Below are positions 11,180-22,234 of a DNA stretch of 64,000 bases, piece after piece. The translations under genes and the position numbers were made by a program. The stretch lies in NCBI GenBank assembly GCA_020740775.1, contig JAHEWK010000028.1, forward strand, positions 62,001 to 126,000. The letters are read 5' to 3'. Position 1 is the stretch's first letter. Each line of letters opens with the position of its first letter. The notes beneath the pieces were generated by a model. It was given only the letters and a program-made list of their open reading frames with translations, searched no databases and was not told the DNA's origin. The stretch comes from Ilyonectria destructans. Lineage: Eukaryota > Ascomycota > Sordariomycetes > Hypocreales > Nectriaceae.

Positions 11180-12495
11180 CAGGATGATGTCCCTTAAGAT
11201 CAGTCATGCGATTGATAACATCCTTTCCGGCAGCTTCGTGCATTTTATCCGGAGTATGTCTGAACCTTGTCTTGTCGATAAATATGTGCATGGTGTCATT
11301 TTATTTTGTCTTTTATGGGGCCTACAAAGTCAAAGAAACTGAGAATTCATATAGTACTATTTATTATTTACAGCACTGTAACACATATATAACACGTACC
11401 GTACGTATACAATACACCGCATGCTCTAGCGTGAGACTAATATTAGGCCTGCCGATCCAGAATAAGGACTTGTCTATTAAGCTTTATATACTTTATCCTG
11501 CGACCTATTATCTGTGGTCCTTCTTTTGTACTTGCCCGAATTTCAGGCCCCGCGAGTAGAATATTGTCGGTCCTACTTCTGGGTCACGGACTTAACCACT
11601 CACCACAGCCTCGAGACTACATGTATGTAACTGCCCCCGGAGACCCAACATCCAAGTATGGCCAGCAAACAGCCAACCAGTTGCGCCAATAGAACGGCAG
11701 ACAATATCTTGCTCAAGTCTCGCATGTTGAAGTTGCTCCGTAAGTTATTAGTCGATGGCAATTATACAACCATATTACCGCAATAGAGATGCTCACATTG
11801 TTGTAAAGAGTCCACTGTTTAACAATTTGTATGATGTGCTAATTTAAGGAAAATAAAGATGCTGGAGATGCCGGAGATGCTGGAGATGTTGCTGTTGTAG
11901 TGATCCTCTTGCTGGACGAGATGATAATGACAAAGGGGACCATGTAAATAGCAATTCCAGTCAGGCGTCACTACTGCTATTTACACGAGGATGACTAATG
12001 CTTATCTATGGCAACCTCGGTTTCAGATCGTTCCTAATATCGAACAGGAATTAATAATCACAATAAGGCCGAACATCACCGGACTTAACTAGTTAACGTA
12101 TATGATAAGCTCGGTCGCCTAATATTAGAGCCCCCCTCTCCATGTCGTCAACCAGAACCGATTCCATCTTGGATCGACCCAGCTGCCGTCAATACCGTCG
12201 AGGGCTCAACAAGCAGGACCTGTTGAGTACGCCTGTACTGCCCCAAAAGTTACATGTACGCACGTGACGCACGATTCGCATGGCTAGCTCGAAATTGACG
12301 TTGACCCTATAGGTCCGGGTTGGAGATAAACCAACACTCAACACGATGGATAGGGTGTTGGAAGAACTGAGGATTCCCCCTCAACTTCAGGATTAAAGTT
12401 AAGGTTTGAAGTCCTAAAACTTAGATCGTAGGACTTGATCGTAGGACTTTCTAGGACTCAAGTCCTAGAAGGGACCACTCGAAGATATAAGGTCT
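11180..12495. other. AT-rich non-coding stretch with short repeats
   Basis: No gene is supported. At about 11862-11896 there are four imperfect GATGCTGGA-type 9-mers. Around 12402-12470 the heptamer AGTCCTA or its complement occurs about six times. Confidence 0.35.
12449..12470. repeat. perfect short inverted repeat
   Basis: TTCTAGGACT and AGTCCTAGAA form a 10-bp perfect stem around a CA dinucleotide, inside a cluster of the same heptamer. It lies just upstream of the HET-domain frame. Confidence 0.5.
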
Positions 12496-12600
12496 TAAAG
12501 GTCCTTCGATTGCAAGAAGAACAATCACAATAAGAACTACTTTCTCATCAAGTGCACTCAGCATTCCTGCGCAATCCAACAACATAGGGTAGAAAAGCCG

Positions 12601-13197
12601 CGGCCTCTAGGCCAACAGCTGCCCCTGTATCTCCCGCTCATCGATCATCATCTCATTCGCCTCGCCAATCTTCTACCTGTTGAGGCGGGCGATGACATCA
12701 AGATACAGCTTTTCATAGTCGAACTTGGCCATCATCCCCCGTTCGAAGCTCTCTCTTATGTATGGGGAAATGCTAGTGATACAGTTTCCATCACTTGCAA
12801 CGGCGACCAAATGCTTGTGACGAGAAATCTTCACAACGCCCTAGAACGACTGCGGTACCCAGATAACGTTCGGACGCTGTGGGTGGATGGAATATGCATC
12901 AACCAAGGCAACACAAAAGAGCGCAGCCACCATGTCGCATTCATGAACCTCGTTTACGAGAATGCAGATGCGGTATTGGCCGATATGGGTCATGACCGAG
13001 ACGGAGGAGCGCACAAAGTTGTTTCGTTAATCCAGGATCACAAGGCTCGCTCGTTCGGCTATTCTTCATTGGAGCATATGCCAGTAATCAACTCCACGGA
13101 TCCAATGTTAGCCGATTCAAGATGGAAAAACGTCTCCACACTGCTGAAGCTAGGGTTCCGTCGAGGTAATTTACCGAACGGTAATTTACCTATCTGA
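12601..13197 (+). pseudogene. HET domain protein, 3'-truncated
   Basis: The open frame contains the canonical HET (heterokaryon incompatibility) motifs in order: FEALSYVWG, then LHNALERLRYPDNVRTLWVDGICINQ, then an E-R-S-H-H-V-AFMNLVYENADAVLADMG segment. The frame is open from 12499 but has no ATG before 12811, which is inside the domain, so the true first exon or start is missing or lies upstream of an unseen intron. After RWKNVSTLLKLGF (about 13165) homology stops before the usual PWF-R-WVIQE motif, and sequence of a hAT element begins. HET proteins trigger cell death after fusion of incompatible hyphae. This copy lacks the domain end and any C-terminal partner and should be non-functional. 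Confidence 0.7.
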
Positions 13198-13249
13198 CCA
13201 AGGTTTTTGACGTCAGAAACCTCGAGGTATTTTACATGTCAAAAACCTC

Positions 13250-13975
13250 TCATTGGCCGACATCCATATCATCTCCACTATTTTCCAAGTCGGTCTCTTC
13301 CCAACCCCAGCCATCGACAACAATAGAGTCTTGGAAGGCGTTTTCTATCTTTATCAGCCGAGCAACATCAACTGTCTCCCAGTTTTTGACAACCATCGGT
13401 TCTGCCAGATTATCTTTGGCCGTCTTGAGCCTCTTTAGCACCCGACTGTTCATATAGATGAAAGTGACCTTGTCAGTGCTAAGCGGACTAAGCCGATTCC
13501 GAAGCTTACAATGAAGGTAGTTCGTAGCACTGAAGGAACGCTCTGAAGGGACAGAGTTCGCCAAGGATCCTAGAACTCTCCTTGCCAATGCAGCCAACTT
13601 GACTCCCATAGACCCAAAGTATCCCCACGCGCTTAGGACGTAATAGTGAGAAGGCGTATGAGGAGTCTTCGGCTGTTCTCGATAGATCCGCGAGGTTGGG
13701 CCAAAGAGAGCACCTTCGCGAGCACGGAATCGACAAAACTCCCCAAAGAGCTGTTGGTACTCTTCGTTACTAGTGTTTTCTTCTAGGAAGCGATGTGCTC
13801 TCTCCATAGTGTCAAGCCCAAGACCCTCCCCTATTGTTGTCCGTGGGTCCAAGGCAAATGCGAAGTGGTGAATGTCTGTCGTTTGACCTTTCATCCTTTG
13901 GACTCGCCATTGCCTCAGCTCCGAGTAGTTGATAAGAGGATCTTGGTTAGCCAGGCACGGCCGATCCTCGTTTCT
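13250..13975 (-). pseudogene. hAT transposase, C-terminal fragment
   Basis: The minus-strand frame is open from about 13975 to the stop at 13250. It contains the hAT dimerisation region (RRVLGSLANSVPSERSFSA, then RNRLSPLSTDKVTFIYMN). The BED finger and the first two catalytic aspartates are absent. The homologous frame continues upstream of its first ATG (SELRQWRVQRMKG), so the upstream end is a truncation and not a real start. No terminal inverted repeat or target duplication is visible. The fragment separates the cut HET gene from the BAH-PHD gene, whose ATG is only about 30 bases away. Confidence 0.7.
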
Positions 13976-14007
13976 TGATCACCTTTAGTTCCATCGCGAA
14001 ACTGGCC

Positions 14008-15428
14008 ATGAGCTCTGGAAAGCGCAGGCGTTCCGTCCTGGAGGAGAACCGTGCACAGTGTCCCTTCACCATTGCTTTGATGGACGACCCGTCGCAGGCA
14101 GGACATGAGCGACAGAAGGACAAAAAGAGAAAATGCGAGGGCCAAAAAGAACAAGATGGGATGCAGAGCCAGAGTTTTCCCTTCTCCACCGGCGCGTTCA
14201 ACACGCACACCACCCTGGATCTCTGCTACTTTGTTGAACCTGAAATGGAATGGCAAAAAATGAGGCGGTACAATAGCTTCGTCCGTGAGTATCAAACCCC
14301 TTCTCTACAGACAAGGGGCTCACTGACACAGCTTGGCAGTCAACGAGGTCAGGTATTACACGGACAGCTTCGTCCATGTCGCCAACGAGTGCACTATTGA
14401 GCGACAACAAGCGGTAGTGAGCTTAGCCAAAGACGGGCTAATCAAGAAGTCGGGCAACGATTGGGTGGCTTGGATTCTGGAGATTCGGGCTGCGGATGAG
14501 CACCACGTTTATGCACGCGTATATTGGATGTACTCGCCCGATGAGCTGCCAGCTGGGACGGTTTGTGGCAAGAAAAAAATGCAGGAACGTCAGTCATACC
14601 ATGGTCACAACGAGCTAGTTGCATCGAATCATAGTAAGTCGTCCCTGCCTGTTGCACGGTGGAGTGCGCCAGTCTTAACAGTTAACCAACAGTGGACATC
14701 ATCAATGTAATCAGTGTTATCATGCCAGCAAGCGTCAGGCAATGGATCGAGTCAGATGATGACAAGATCATGGACGGGCTGTATTGGCGGCAGACATTTA
14801 ACTACCGTAGCTCCCGGCTCTCGGTAAGAGATTTCAATACTTCTCTTATTCCCGCCAAGTCTCACGCTTTTAGCCTGCCGAACTGATTTGCGAATGCAAA
14901 ACTCCTGCGAACCCGGATAGGATGTTGGTAGGGTGCACTAGTAGGACTTGCGGGGAATGGATGCATCATGAATGCCTACATTATGACGTACTCATGAGGG
15001 TGTATAACCGACTAGGCACCGAGAAGCCACAGCAAAGCGAGCCAACGACAGGCAAGGAAGAGGACAGTGATAGTAAAGCAGCACGCCCTCTCAGTCCAAA
15101 AGTTATCGAGGAGAAAGTAATACAGCCGGTAATCGACGAGGTCGATAAAGATGTCCGTGTTCAGAAAGGAACTCCACAAACGCCGGAGGCATTAACTCTA
15201 AGACCCAAGGTGTTAAGTACCAATGCACAAGCGAAGCCGCCTGCGAAGAAGAGCCGCAAGAAAAACACGGACTCCAGGCCATATATCGGGCTCTTCGAGG
15301 CGACTCTGAAGTTGGACGACGGCCCTACAACGTGGGCGATTCATGATCTGCGGGAAAACGTTTCGGGTGGCGAGAAGATCTGGAATGAGCAGGTCCACTG
15401 CTTATTGTGCGGCGTCGCCATTGACTAA
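14008..15428 (+). CDS. BAH-PHD domain chromatin protein
   Basis: Four exons (14008-14284, 14340-14633, 14693-14823, 14874-15428) join in frame to 418 residues. Residues about 85-225 form a BAH domain (NEVRYYTDSFVHVANE, DWVAWILEIRA, YARVYWMYSPDELP). Directly after it, residues about 238-275 carry a PHD-like zinc finger (CECKTPANPD, VGCTSRTCGEWMHHEC). A lysine-rich linker and a short conserved C-terminal segment ending CLLCGVAID follow. This order matches fungal BAH-PHD proteins such as Neurospora EPR-1, which reads H3K27 methylation in repressed chromatin. Orthology to EPR-1 is not shown here; smaller BAH-PHD paralogues also exist. The upstream flank is a hAT fragment, so the promoter may derive from the transposon. 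Confidence 0.8.
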
Positions 15429-16125
15429 ACCACTCTTGCATAACGGCTAGATCCATGAGGGGTAGCAACCTTGCGCAGGACCATCCAGTCGGCTAAACTC
15501 GACCCTGAGGCGAGACTCCTGCTATTCAACCTCATCGATCACGAAGTTCAGTTCATAGAGCTAGCAAGCTCGAGCACCAAGTCTATTCTTTAAGATGATT
15601 AGATGTTCTCCGAGGCTGACAAGATAATTTGGCGTTCAGTGCAAGACACAGCATTTCCGATACACCACAGCCTCATACGTAACAGACTCAAGTTGAAGCC
15701 TACTCAAGTATGCACAATGGAAATGCGCCGCATTTCCACTTCTGCACCAATCACAGCCCTTAGACCTCTACCCATGTTTCGGACCCGGAGTGTAGATCGA
15801 TGGTGATTGCTAGCTAGAGGCGGCCAACGTGAGGTCTCGGAGGTGTGCCTCCGAGTCCCATGTCGCCAGCCAGACCCTCGCGGTCCCAGGAATCGCGCAT
15901 CAGCAGCTGTTATTCAGTTCATAGTTGCCCTGCGTTTCGATGTGGAGCGGGTGGTGTTGTAGACATCTCCCGGATTTGATATTTGTGAAAGCCGGGTATT
16001 CTGGGATTGTATGCGAGGAGGCCTGAGATGAAATTGTTCATCGGTTTTCAAGAGCTTCATTGTATCAATTCTATGGGTAATTCAATGCGCTAAAGAGAAG
16101 ACTATGCTAGGAGTCACCGTAGAGG
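15429..16125. other. non-coding stretch
   Basis: No supported gene. A 67-residue plus-strand frame (15603-15806) has no recognisable domain. Confidence 0.35.
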
Positions 16126-16895
16126 TCAGCTCGAAGATGCTGAAAAGTTGCTAGAGGCTGTTTCTGGTTTTCTTGCGGTCCAAATATAGCTCCACTCGAC
16201 GTCAGTGACTACCTCGACAACCGTAGATATCAAGACTTACATTCTACAGTATGCGTGATAACTCAATGTGCATATCTCTCTGTTGACGCTATCGCAAAGA
16301 CTCTCCACATCTTTCTTAGACATCCTTAGCTTCTAAACCATAGCTACATACGACAGAGCTGTGAGGCCTTGGGAGAGTCCCAAATTAAACCATTTCCCCA
16401 CCTCTTTCTCATGGGTTTCTTCAGGCCAAGGGTTGCAATAGGCTTTGATAACTGTTTCACTGATGTCTTGGAAGCCAGCTAGTTCAAGCTCGCGTCTTGT
16501 CTTTCTAGGGTGCACTCTCATTGGGCGGCCATGTTGATCCATTGCGTCGAGAAGTTTCGAGGCCCATTTGATTAGAGAGCTTGTTGGCGGAAGGGAGTTG
16601 TCGTCACACTGTGGGACCCAATCAATCTCGACATGCTCGATGTAGCCCCCAGGCTTGAGGTGCCTAGTTAGGGGTCAGTCGAGGCTAGCAGACAGGGGCT
16701 TCATGAAAGATTGAACCAACGTAATTATCTTGCGGTACATATCTAACCAACATCGAATACTACCGAAGAGTGTACGGGCATGGATGAAGCCCCAATCATC
16801 GCCAACTGAGCCCCAAGGCCCCTCAAGGAGATATCAACATCATCATTGCCGAGGACCATTGTTGAACAGTATCCTCAGTTATGATCGGTCTTCAT
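16126..16895 (-). pseudogene. LaeA/TAM-type SAM methyltransferase, decayed
   Basis: On the minus strand the recognisable pieces in order are DDWGFIHARTLFGSIRCW, then after an intron HLKPGGYIEHVEIDWVP, KTRRELELAGFQDISE and LSQGLTALSYVAMV, then a TAG at 16335-16333, then KLRMSKKDVESLC and SYHAYCR, and after another likely intron YIWTARKPE. This is the C-terminal two thirds of a class I methyltransferase of the kind related to LaeA and many secondary-metabolism enzymes. The stop replaces a tryptophan (TGG to TAG), and an additional one-base shift is needed near 16830. The SAM-binding N-terminal glycine loop is not found. Confidence 0.6.
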
Positions 16896-17562
16896 TTACA
16901 GTTTTTTTTAGCCCCATTTTGCGGTATCTTTTAGTGAATAGGTTGATCAGATGGTACCGTATGTGGTAGCCATCAGTCTTGCTTGATTGATCCATTTATC
17001 TTATCTTTGATCTTGACCCTTATCTGCTATAGCAGACACATCATCACTGCAGTCATCACCAAGCCGCCTTTTGGGTGAGTTGTGGGTTTCTAGTGTCTCT
17101 TGTCCCGCCCATCACTCAATATAGTCTTCTGTAACAGCGCTATATGTGAATCTTGCCATATATACGAATAAGCACGTAGCATACATAGGAGGCATTTTTA
17201 CTCAAGGATACCGCCCGCGGGAGGTTCTCCAGCTTATGGAACCTATCACAAACATTTTTAGCAAACACCACCGTGGTGCTGGGCAGCCAAGACTTCCCAC
17301 GCGATGTTGGCCTCGGAGAGGCATTCGTAACGGATGCAGAAATTGACTTGTTGGCACGGGGAACAAGATAGTGGGCGACTACTCCGCTGGTGAGTGAGTG
17401 AATGGGAGTGACCTGTCTGCGCAGGGACATGTCTGCGTAATATAAGTCACAGGCACAACCCGTGCGAGGATCAAATACTATGTATCTATCGGCTGCGGTA
17501 CTTCTGCCCGTAGCATGCGATGGAGTACTTTCTCTGCAACACAGGGAGTGTTCATTGCTTTT

Positions 17563-17630
17563 GCGTACTCCATACGGAGTACGCGTGGGAGAAACGCGCG
17601 ACGGGCATCGACGCGTTCGCTACGCGAACG
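17563..17630. repeat. two adjacent perfect inverted repeats
   Basis: GCGTACTCC/GGAGTACGC (17563-17584, four-base loop) and CGTTCGC/GCGAACG (17614-17630, three-base loop). The surrounding 16900-18060 has no supported gene. At about 17709-17783 there is also an imperfect tandem duplication of a roughly 37-bp unit starting GGGAATTCTG. Confidence 0.4.
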
Positions 17631-18096
17631 GGGGCAATGCTAGCCGACTGTGCGTCTGTTTGGTGGTTGGGGGCCCAAAAGGCCGACGGTACCCGCCGCC
17701 ACAGCAGTAGGGAATTCTGGCAGAATGGCCGGCGAACAGTAGCCAGGGGAATTCTGACAAAGAGTCCGCCGAATAGTACCTTAGAAGCCTCCTTCGGACA
17801 ATTACAGTGAGAATGGGTCCACCAATCAAAACTTGGGTCAACACTTGGAAGTTATTGTAATGATAAGCGGGCAATCATGATCGAGCGATAACCCCGCACC
17901 ACGTCGCGGCAAAACATCGGAAAAGGGCGGTTACTGGAGATACCAGAAACTCTCCACCATCGCGATTGTTCAATTTTAATTGAAAACACGCTGACAACTG
18001 GCAACACGTCTACTGCCAGCAAAACGCAACCTCCTCACGAGGTGATACTGTCACCGAAACATTGTTCGCGTACATAATTGAAATTGCATCATATTC

Positions 18097-19576
18097 ATGG
18101 ACCCTCATCCTCCGCTGGCTCCGCCTCCTCGGACCCAACTTCACGTGGCTCGCCCGATCTCATTTCGACATCCGGCATACTCTCCAACAGAGCGCGACCT
18201 CCTGCGCTTCCCTCCCGTTGATGGACCCAAAAGGGATGGAGTTGACTATGACCTTGCTCTCATTTCTTGTGGAATCGTCACAGGCAACACCTGGCCGGAT
18301 GGATGGCTTGCCAGAAAGGGAGACGACGGCAATTTTTCGCTTGCGGAGCGACCAGAAGATGGCATCCTGCGGGAAGAAGAGTACTATTATTTCGCTGGCA
18401 AACAAGAACCTGCTTGTATATACCCCCTGCATTTCACCTCTGGTCAACCAAAATGCCTTAACTGAACCTTTATCCAGACAAGTATCCTGTAATTCCTTCA
18501 TTCCACCACTGGCGGTTCCCGCACCGGATCCTTCCGGATCTCTGGAGCCGGCTCGTGATAGATTCCGGTCCCGAAATCAACGCCAGGAGGAAAGATGAGG
18601 CCGTATTGGCTAGGGACAATACGTGCCGGATAACGGGGTATAAGGCCGCCCGCGAAGTAGCACATCTCGTCCCACAAGCAGATGGACACTGGTTCAACTC
18701 GAATCAAATGCGAAGGTAAGAAACGACCGCCCAGTCACTGTGCACTCGATCCCTGAAGCTCACCAGCTTTGTTCCGTCTCTAGCTATTGCGCCGAACAGT
18801 TTGATCAGCAGCCAATCGACGACACGAGAAACAATTTGGTTCTGCGAAGGGATCTGCATTATCTCTTTGACCAGCGCCGCTTCGTCTTCACTGTCAAACG
18901 CGACAAGTCAGATCAACCTCGGCTTGTCATTCACGTCTTGGACCACCAGAGAACGGATGAACTGATCGACCTTTACCACAATCGGCTTCTCCAGCCACTC
19001 TCCGGCATCTCGGTCGAACTGATTTTTGCTCGACTCGCCTGGGCAATTTTTAACTCGCAGGCATTTCCCCTTTTTGATGGCATGGCCAAATGGACCGTCC
19101 GGCTTTTCGATCCAGAGACTAGCGAGACCAAGGACTGTCACCTCTACCAGCAGGAAATTCGCGACAATAAGAGGCTCTTTGGGATATATCCCCGAAGTCG
19201 CAGCGCCAGCCCTCTAAAACGGAATCTCAACCAGGCCGTTGAAGATGAGGTCGGCTTTGACACCAAGGACTGGCCTTCAGATCAAGATGCTCTTGAAGAT
19301 GATGCTTCCACTTCGTCATTTGGAGAGTGGCCTGATCGAGGCCGCCGTCGAAAGCGAAGCTGGGACGAACACAGTCACCACACACCTCCTGGGCTCGTCG
19401 GATCATCCGTCTCTTCAAGACATTGCAGTTCTTCAACTTCTTCATCAGATGCAGCCAATGAGGCGAGGCAAGACGAAGTCGCTACCCCAGTCTCTGCGAT
19501 TCAACAGGCGGATGACGCGTATCTGAAAGCCGATGAGGCTGCAAGGCCACACAAGCGTGCCAACCTTGGTGGATAG
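18097..19576 (+). CDS. HNH_2-type endonuclease domain protein
   Basis: Three exons (18097-18415, 18478-18715, 18784-19576) join in frame to 449 residues. The centre holds an HNH_2 domain: CRITGYKAAREVAHLVP followed by DDTRNNLVLRRDLHYLFD, giving the His, Asn and His positions. A conserved N-terminal region (YDLALISCGIVTG, KYPVIPSFHHWRFPH) precedes it, and a low-complexity Ser-rich basic tail follows. These proteins are very widespread in filamentous ascomycetes as multi-copy families of unknown role; metal-dependent nuclease activity is expected from the motif but not shown. All splice sites are canonical. An LTR fragment starts 12 bases after the stop. Confidence 0.8.
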
Positions 19577-19587
19577 ATTGCCAGGAT

Positions 19588-19711
19588 TGTGAGGGAACGA
19601 TCATGTAACTTCCATACTTTATGAATAGTCTCACTTTATGAATATTGTGTAAATAGCTTGAGTCAGAGTTTTCCTTAGGAATCTCTTTCTCTCCCCGTAA
19701 ACAATCATTTT
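19588..19711 (+). repeat. truncated LTR copy (TGTGAGGGAACG family)
   Basis: The first about 124 bases of the 166-bp LTR seen complete at 37934-38099, starting TGTGAGGGAACGATC and breaking off after GTAAACAATCATTTT. Sequence identity to the other copies is high with a few substitutions. The missing 3' end coincides with the start of a kinase-like coding fragment. Confidence 0.75.
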
Positions 19712-19720
19712 GTACGGATT

Positions 19721-20074
19721 TCGCGCCCCCTTGGTCTGGTGCGGGACGAAAGCAATATAGTCTTTGGTCTTTTACTCACCTACATTGACTGCAAATTCGT
19801 AACGTTATCCTGTGCTACAAAGCCAGAGACACCAATGCGGCTGCGACAGAAATGGGTGACGCAGCTCCGAGACATCGTTGGCCAACTGCACGATGCCGGA
19901 ATCGTCTGGGGAGATGCGAAGCCGGACAACGTCCTCATCGACGGGAATGAGGATGTATGGGTCGTCGATTTTGGCGGCGGGTATACGGAGGGATGGGTAC
20001 CCAAAGAGTTGGCTGGGACGATGGAGGGCGACCTCTATGCTATGGACAAGATGGTGGAACTTATTGGCGTATAG
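19721..20074 (+). pseudogene. protein kinase-like fragment, C-lobe only
   Basis: The frame carries GIVWGDAKPDNVLID, which corresponds to the kinase catalytic loop, and VVDFGGGYTEGWV, corresponding to DFG, then a natural-looking end (GDLYAMDKMVELIGV). The N-lobe with the glycine loop and the ATP-binding lysine is absent; upstream is an LTR fragment. Fungal genomes carry many such small kinase-like genes in variable regions. It is treated as a 5'-truncated remnant. Confidence 0.6.
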
Positions 20075-20240
20075 TAGACCTGTCACAAAAAGACGAACGT
20101 CCCTAGTGGGACTGCATAGACCTCCTGTTGAATAGCGTACGGCACATTCGATCCAAGGGATAATGTTCAATAGGGTGTGGATCCTGAATCTGTTGATTGT
20201 ATTGATTGGATTGGATTTTATTCCGCCTGGGGGGACACAC

Positions 20241-20270
20241 ATACGGTCGCACATTACCACATGGGTGACA
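20241..20270 (+). repeat. left 30-bp terminal inverted repeat
   Basis: Starts ATACGGTCGCAC and ends GGGTGACA. It is identical to the complement of 23790-23819. Confidence 0.7.
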
Positions 20271-20532
20271 AAACCATGTACGAAAATGACTGGAGCTATT
20301 TCGCACATAGGCTTTCGGCGTTTTTATATGGGGCTACAGTATTGATATGATAGCGCACTGTTTTCAATGTAGCAAAGCTGATGCCATACCAAGCGGTGCT
20401 GATGCCATTCCATCGGCGCCGAAGCTCCGATAATGCCGGTTCAGAGGGGGATATTGCAGCTGGAAGCCTTGGAAGGAGGTATGAATTCCGACCTCTACCA
20501 CGATCTCGAACCCCTGGTCTGCGTCTCGTACA

Positions 20533-22231
20533 ATGCCGAGGCCCCGTAAAGACTTGGAGGGCGTCAAGGACTGGATCCTCGAGCAGCGGCGAGAAGGACT
20601 ATCCATTGACACTATATGTGCCCATCTCCGCGACGATGGGCACGTACTCGACGCCAGAACCCTGAAAAGGAGGTTAGCGGAATGGGGTGCACAGGAGTAC
20701 TCCCCCCTTCACTCAAAGATTGATACCAACACCTTCGTCGAGCTGATCAAAGGCTACTTCTACCGATACGGATATAGCGACACTTCCATCGTCCGTGATC
20801 TCAAGCGACGCGGCATCGAGATCTCCGAGCGGACTGTACAGGAGTATCGTCTGAAGCATGGCATGAAGCGGCGCTTCCGAGATCTGACTGAACGACAGGA
20901 TGCTATTCAAAAAGCAAGAGAGTTCCTCTTCCAAGACGACCGTCAATCTTCAAGCATCAGAGGATTTGGCAGGGGGTATCTATACCACTACGTCCGCATC
21001 CGTGCCGGCGTCCTTGTCGGCCAGAATACCTTATATCGCGAGTACCAAACGAACCCAGAGTGGAAGAAGCGGGCCGAACAAAGACGCCTTGCTGATTGGA
21101 AGCACCGGAAGAACTTCCAGGTTCCTGGGCCTAACTTCATGTGGTCTCTCGATGGGTACGAGAAGCTCAAGAACTTCGGCTTCTCTATCTACGCCTGTAT
21201 CGACACGTACTCGAGAGCCATCATCTGGATATATGTCGGCAGGGGGAACATGACTGCGCTGAGTTCACTCAAACAGTTTCTACGGACCGTGTCGTACTCA
21301 GGGGTCCGGCCCCTTTTCACCCGCTCGGATCATGGTATCGAGACTCCTCTTTGGGCCGGAGCCCAGGCGATTCTCGCCGACCTTGATCAGACAGAGTTTC
21401 GGTATACCACCGATGATAACGACCAACGAGTCCATAGGCAGGGAGCGAGACTGAGCTCCTGTCATATCTGGGGCCCAAGCACATCGAACCAACGGATCGA
21501 GTCTTGGTGGGAAAAGCTACTTAAAGGTGTCAGTCAGCGCTGGATCGCGTTCTCACACGAGCTGATTGATAGCGGCCTCTTCCAACCAAACCGTCTTGCT
21601 CACCAGATCGCGGTGTATGCTCTCTATGGACCCATGATCCGTCAAGAGGTTGCGGACTTCACGGAGATGTGGAACGGCCATCGCATCCGGCCACAGAAGA
21701 ATAGGGAGCATCTCGTCGCCGGGATCCCAATGGATCTGTATAATACAAGCGAAGTGGAGAACTGGGCAGTCCATCTAGGGCCTGCGGCTCGAGATGGGCT
21801 TGCCCAGATGATGGCCGCTGTCGATTCTATCGATATAGACGATCTTCTTGACCCAACAACAACAGACTGGTGTGATCAACAGCTCCGGGATCTTCAGTTC
21901 GGTGGTCAGCTAGATGGGGAGCTTGATCATAAGCGACCACACCTCGCAATCTACTTACGGCTTAGAGACAAGATTCAGGTTCATCTCGACTGCGGGGCAA
22001 GTCCGGTGCTGAGCATCCCAGAGAGTCCAGTTGGAGGGCAAGAGAGATTCGTACGTAAAAAAGTACTCTATCGCACTCAAAAGCTAGCTGACAATGCTTT
22101 AGCTTCAGCTCCTCGAGCAGAACTACCTTGAGCCTATTAACAATAGCCTCTCCGGAACTGGGCTACCTGGCGATATTATCAATAGTGTAGACGAGCTGAT
22201 GGGGGACCTGGGTCACCTTGAGCTAGAGTAA
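20533..22231 (+). CDS. integrase-type DDE transposase
   Basis: Exons 20533-22050 and 22103-22231, joined in phase 0 across a 52-nt intron (GTACGT donor, TAG acceptor), give 548 residues. The N-terminus has two helix-turn-helix-like segments (residues about 8-50 resembling Clr5, and 65-110). The catalytic core resembles the fungal and metazoan 'integrase core domain' proteins: WSLDGYEKL (Asp207), RSDHGIET (Asp266) and NQRIESWW (Glu323) supply a D-D-E triad. The C-terminal part is a conserved helical region. The reading frame is free of stops. It lies inside the TIR pair at 20241/23819 and is presumably the element's recombinase. Confidence 0.75.
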
Positions 22232-22234
22232 CTA

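Noticed and set aside
11206..11559. 117-codon plus-strand frame
   Set aside because: AT-rich, Tyr/Ile-rich translation typical of chance frames in AT-rich DNA.
13166..13255. Terminal repeat of the hAT fragment next to the HET gene (AAAAACCTC motifs)
   Set aside because: The motif recurs locally but has no partner at the other side of the fragment.
20075..20240. Continuation of the helicase coding sequence left of the TIR element
   Set aside because: The left flank does not encode any helicase-like sequence in any frame, so a simple insertion into that gene is not supported.
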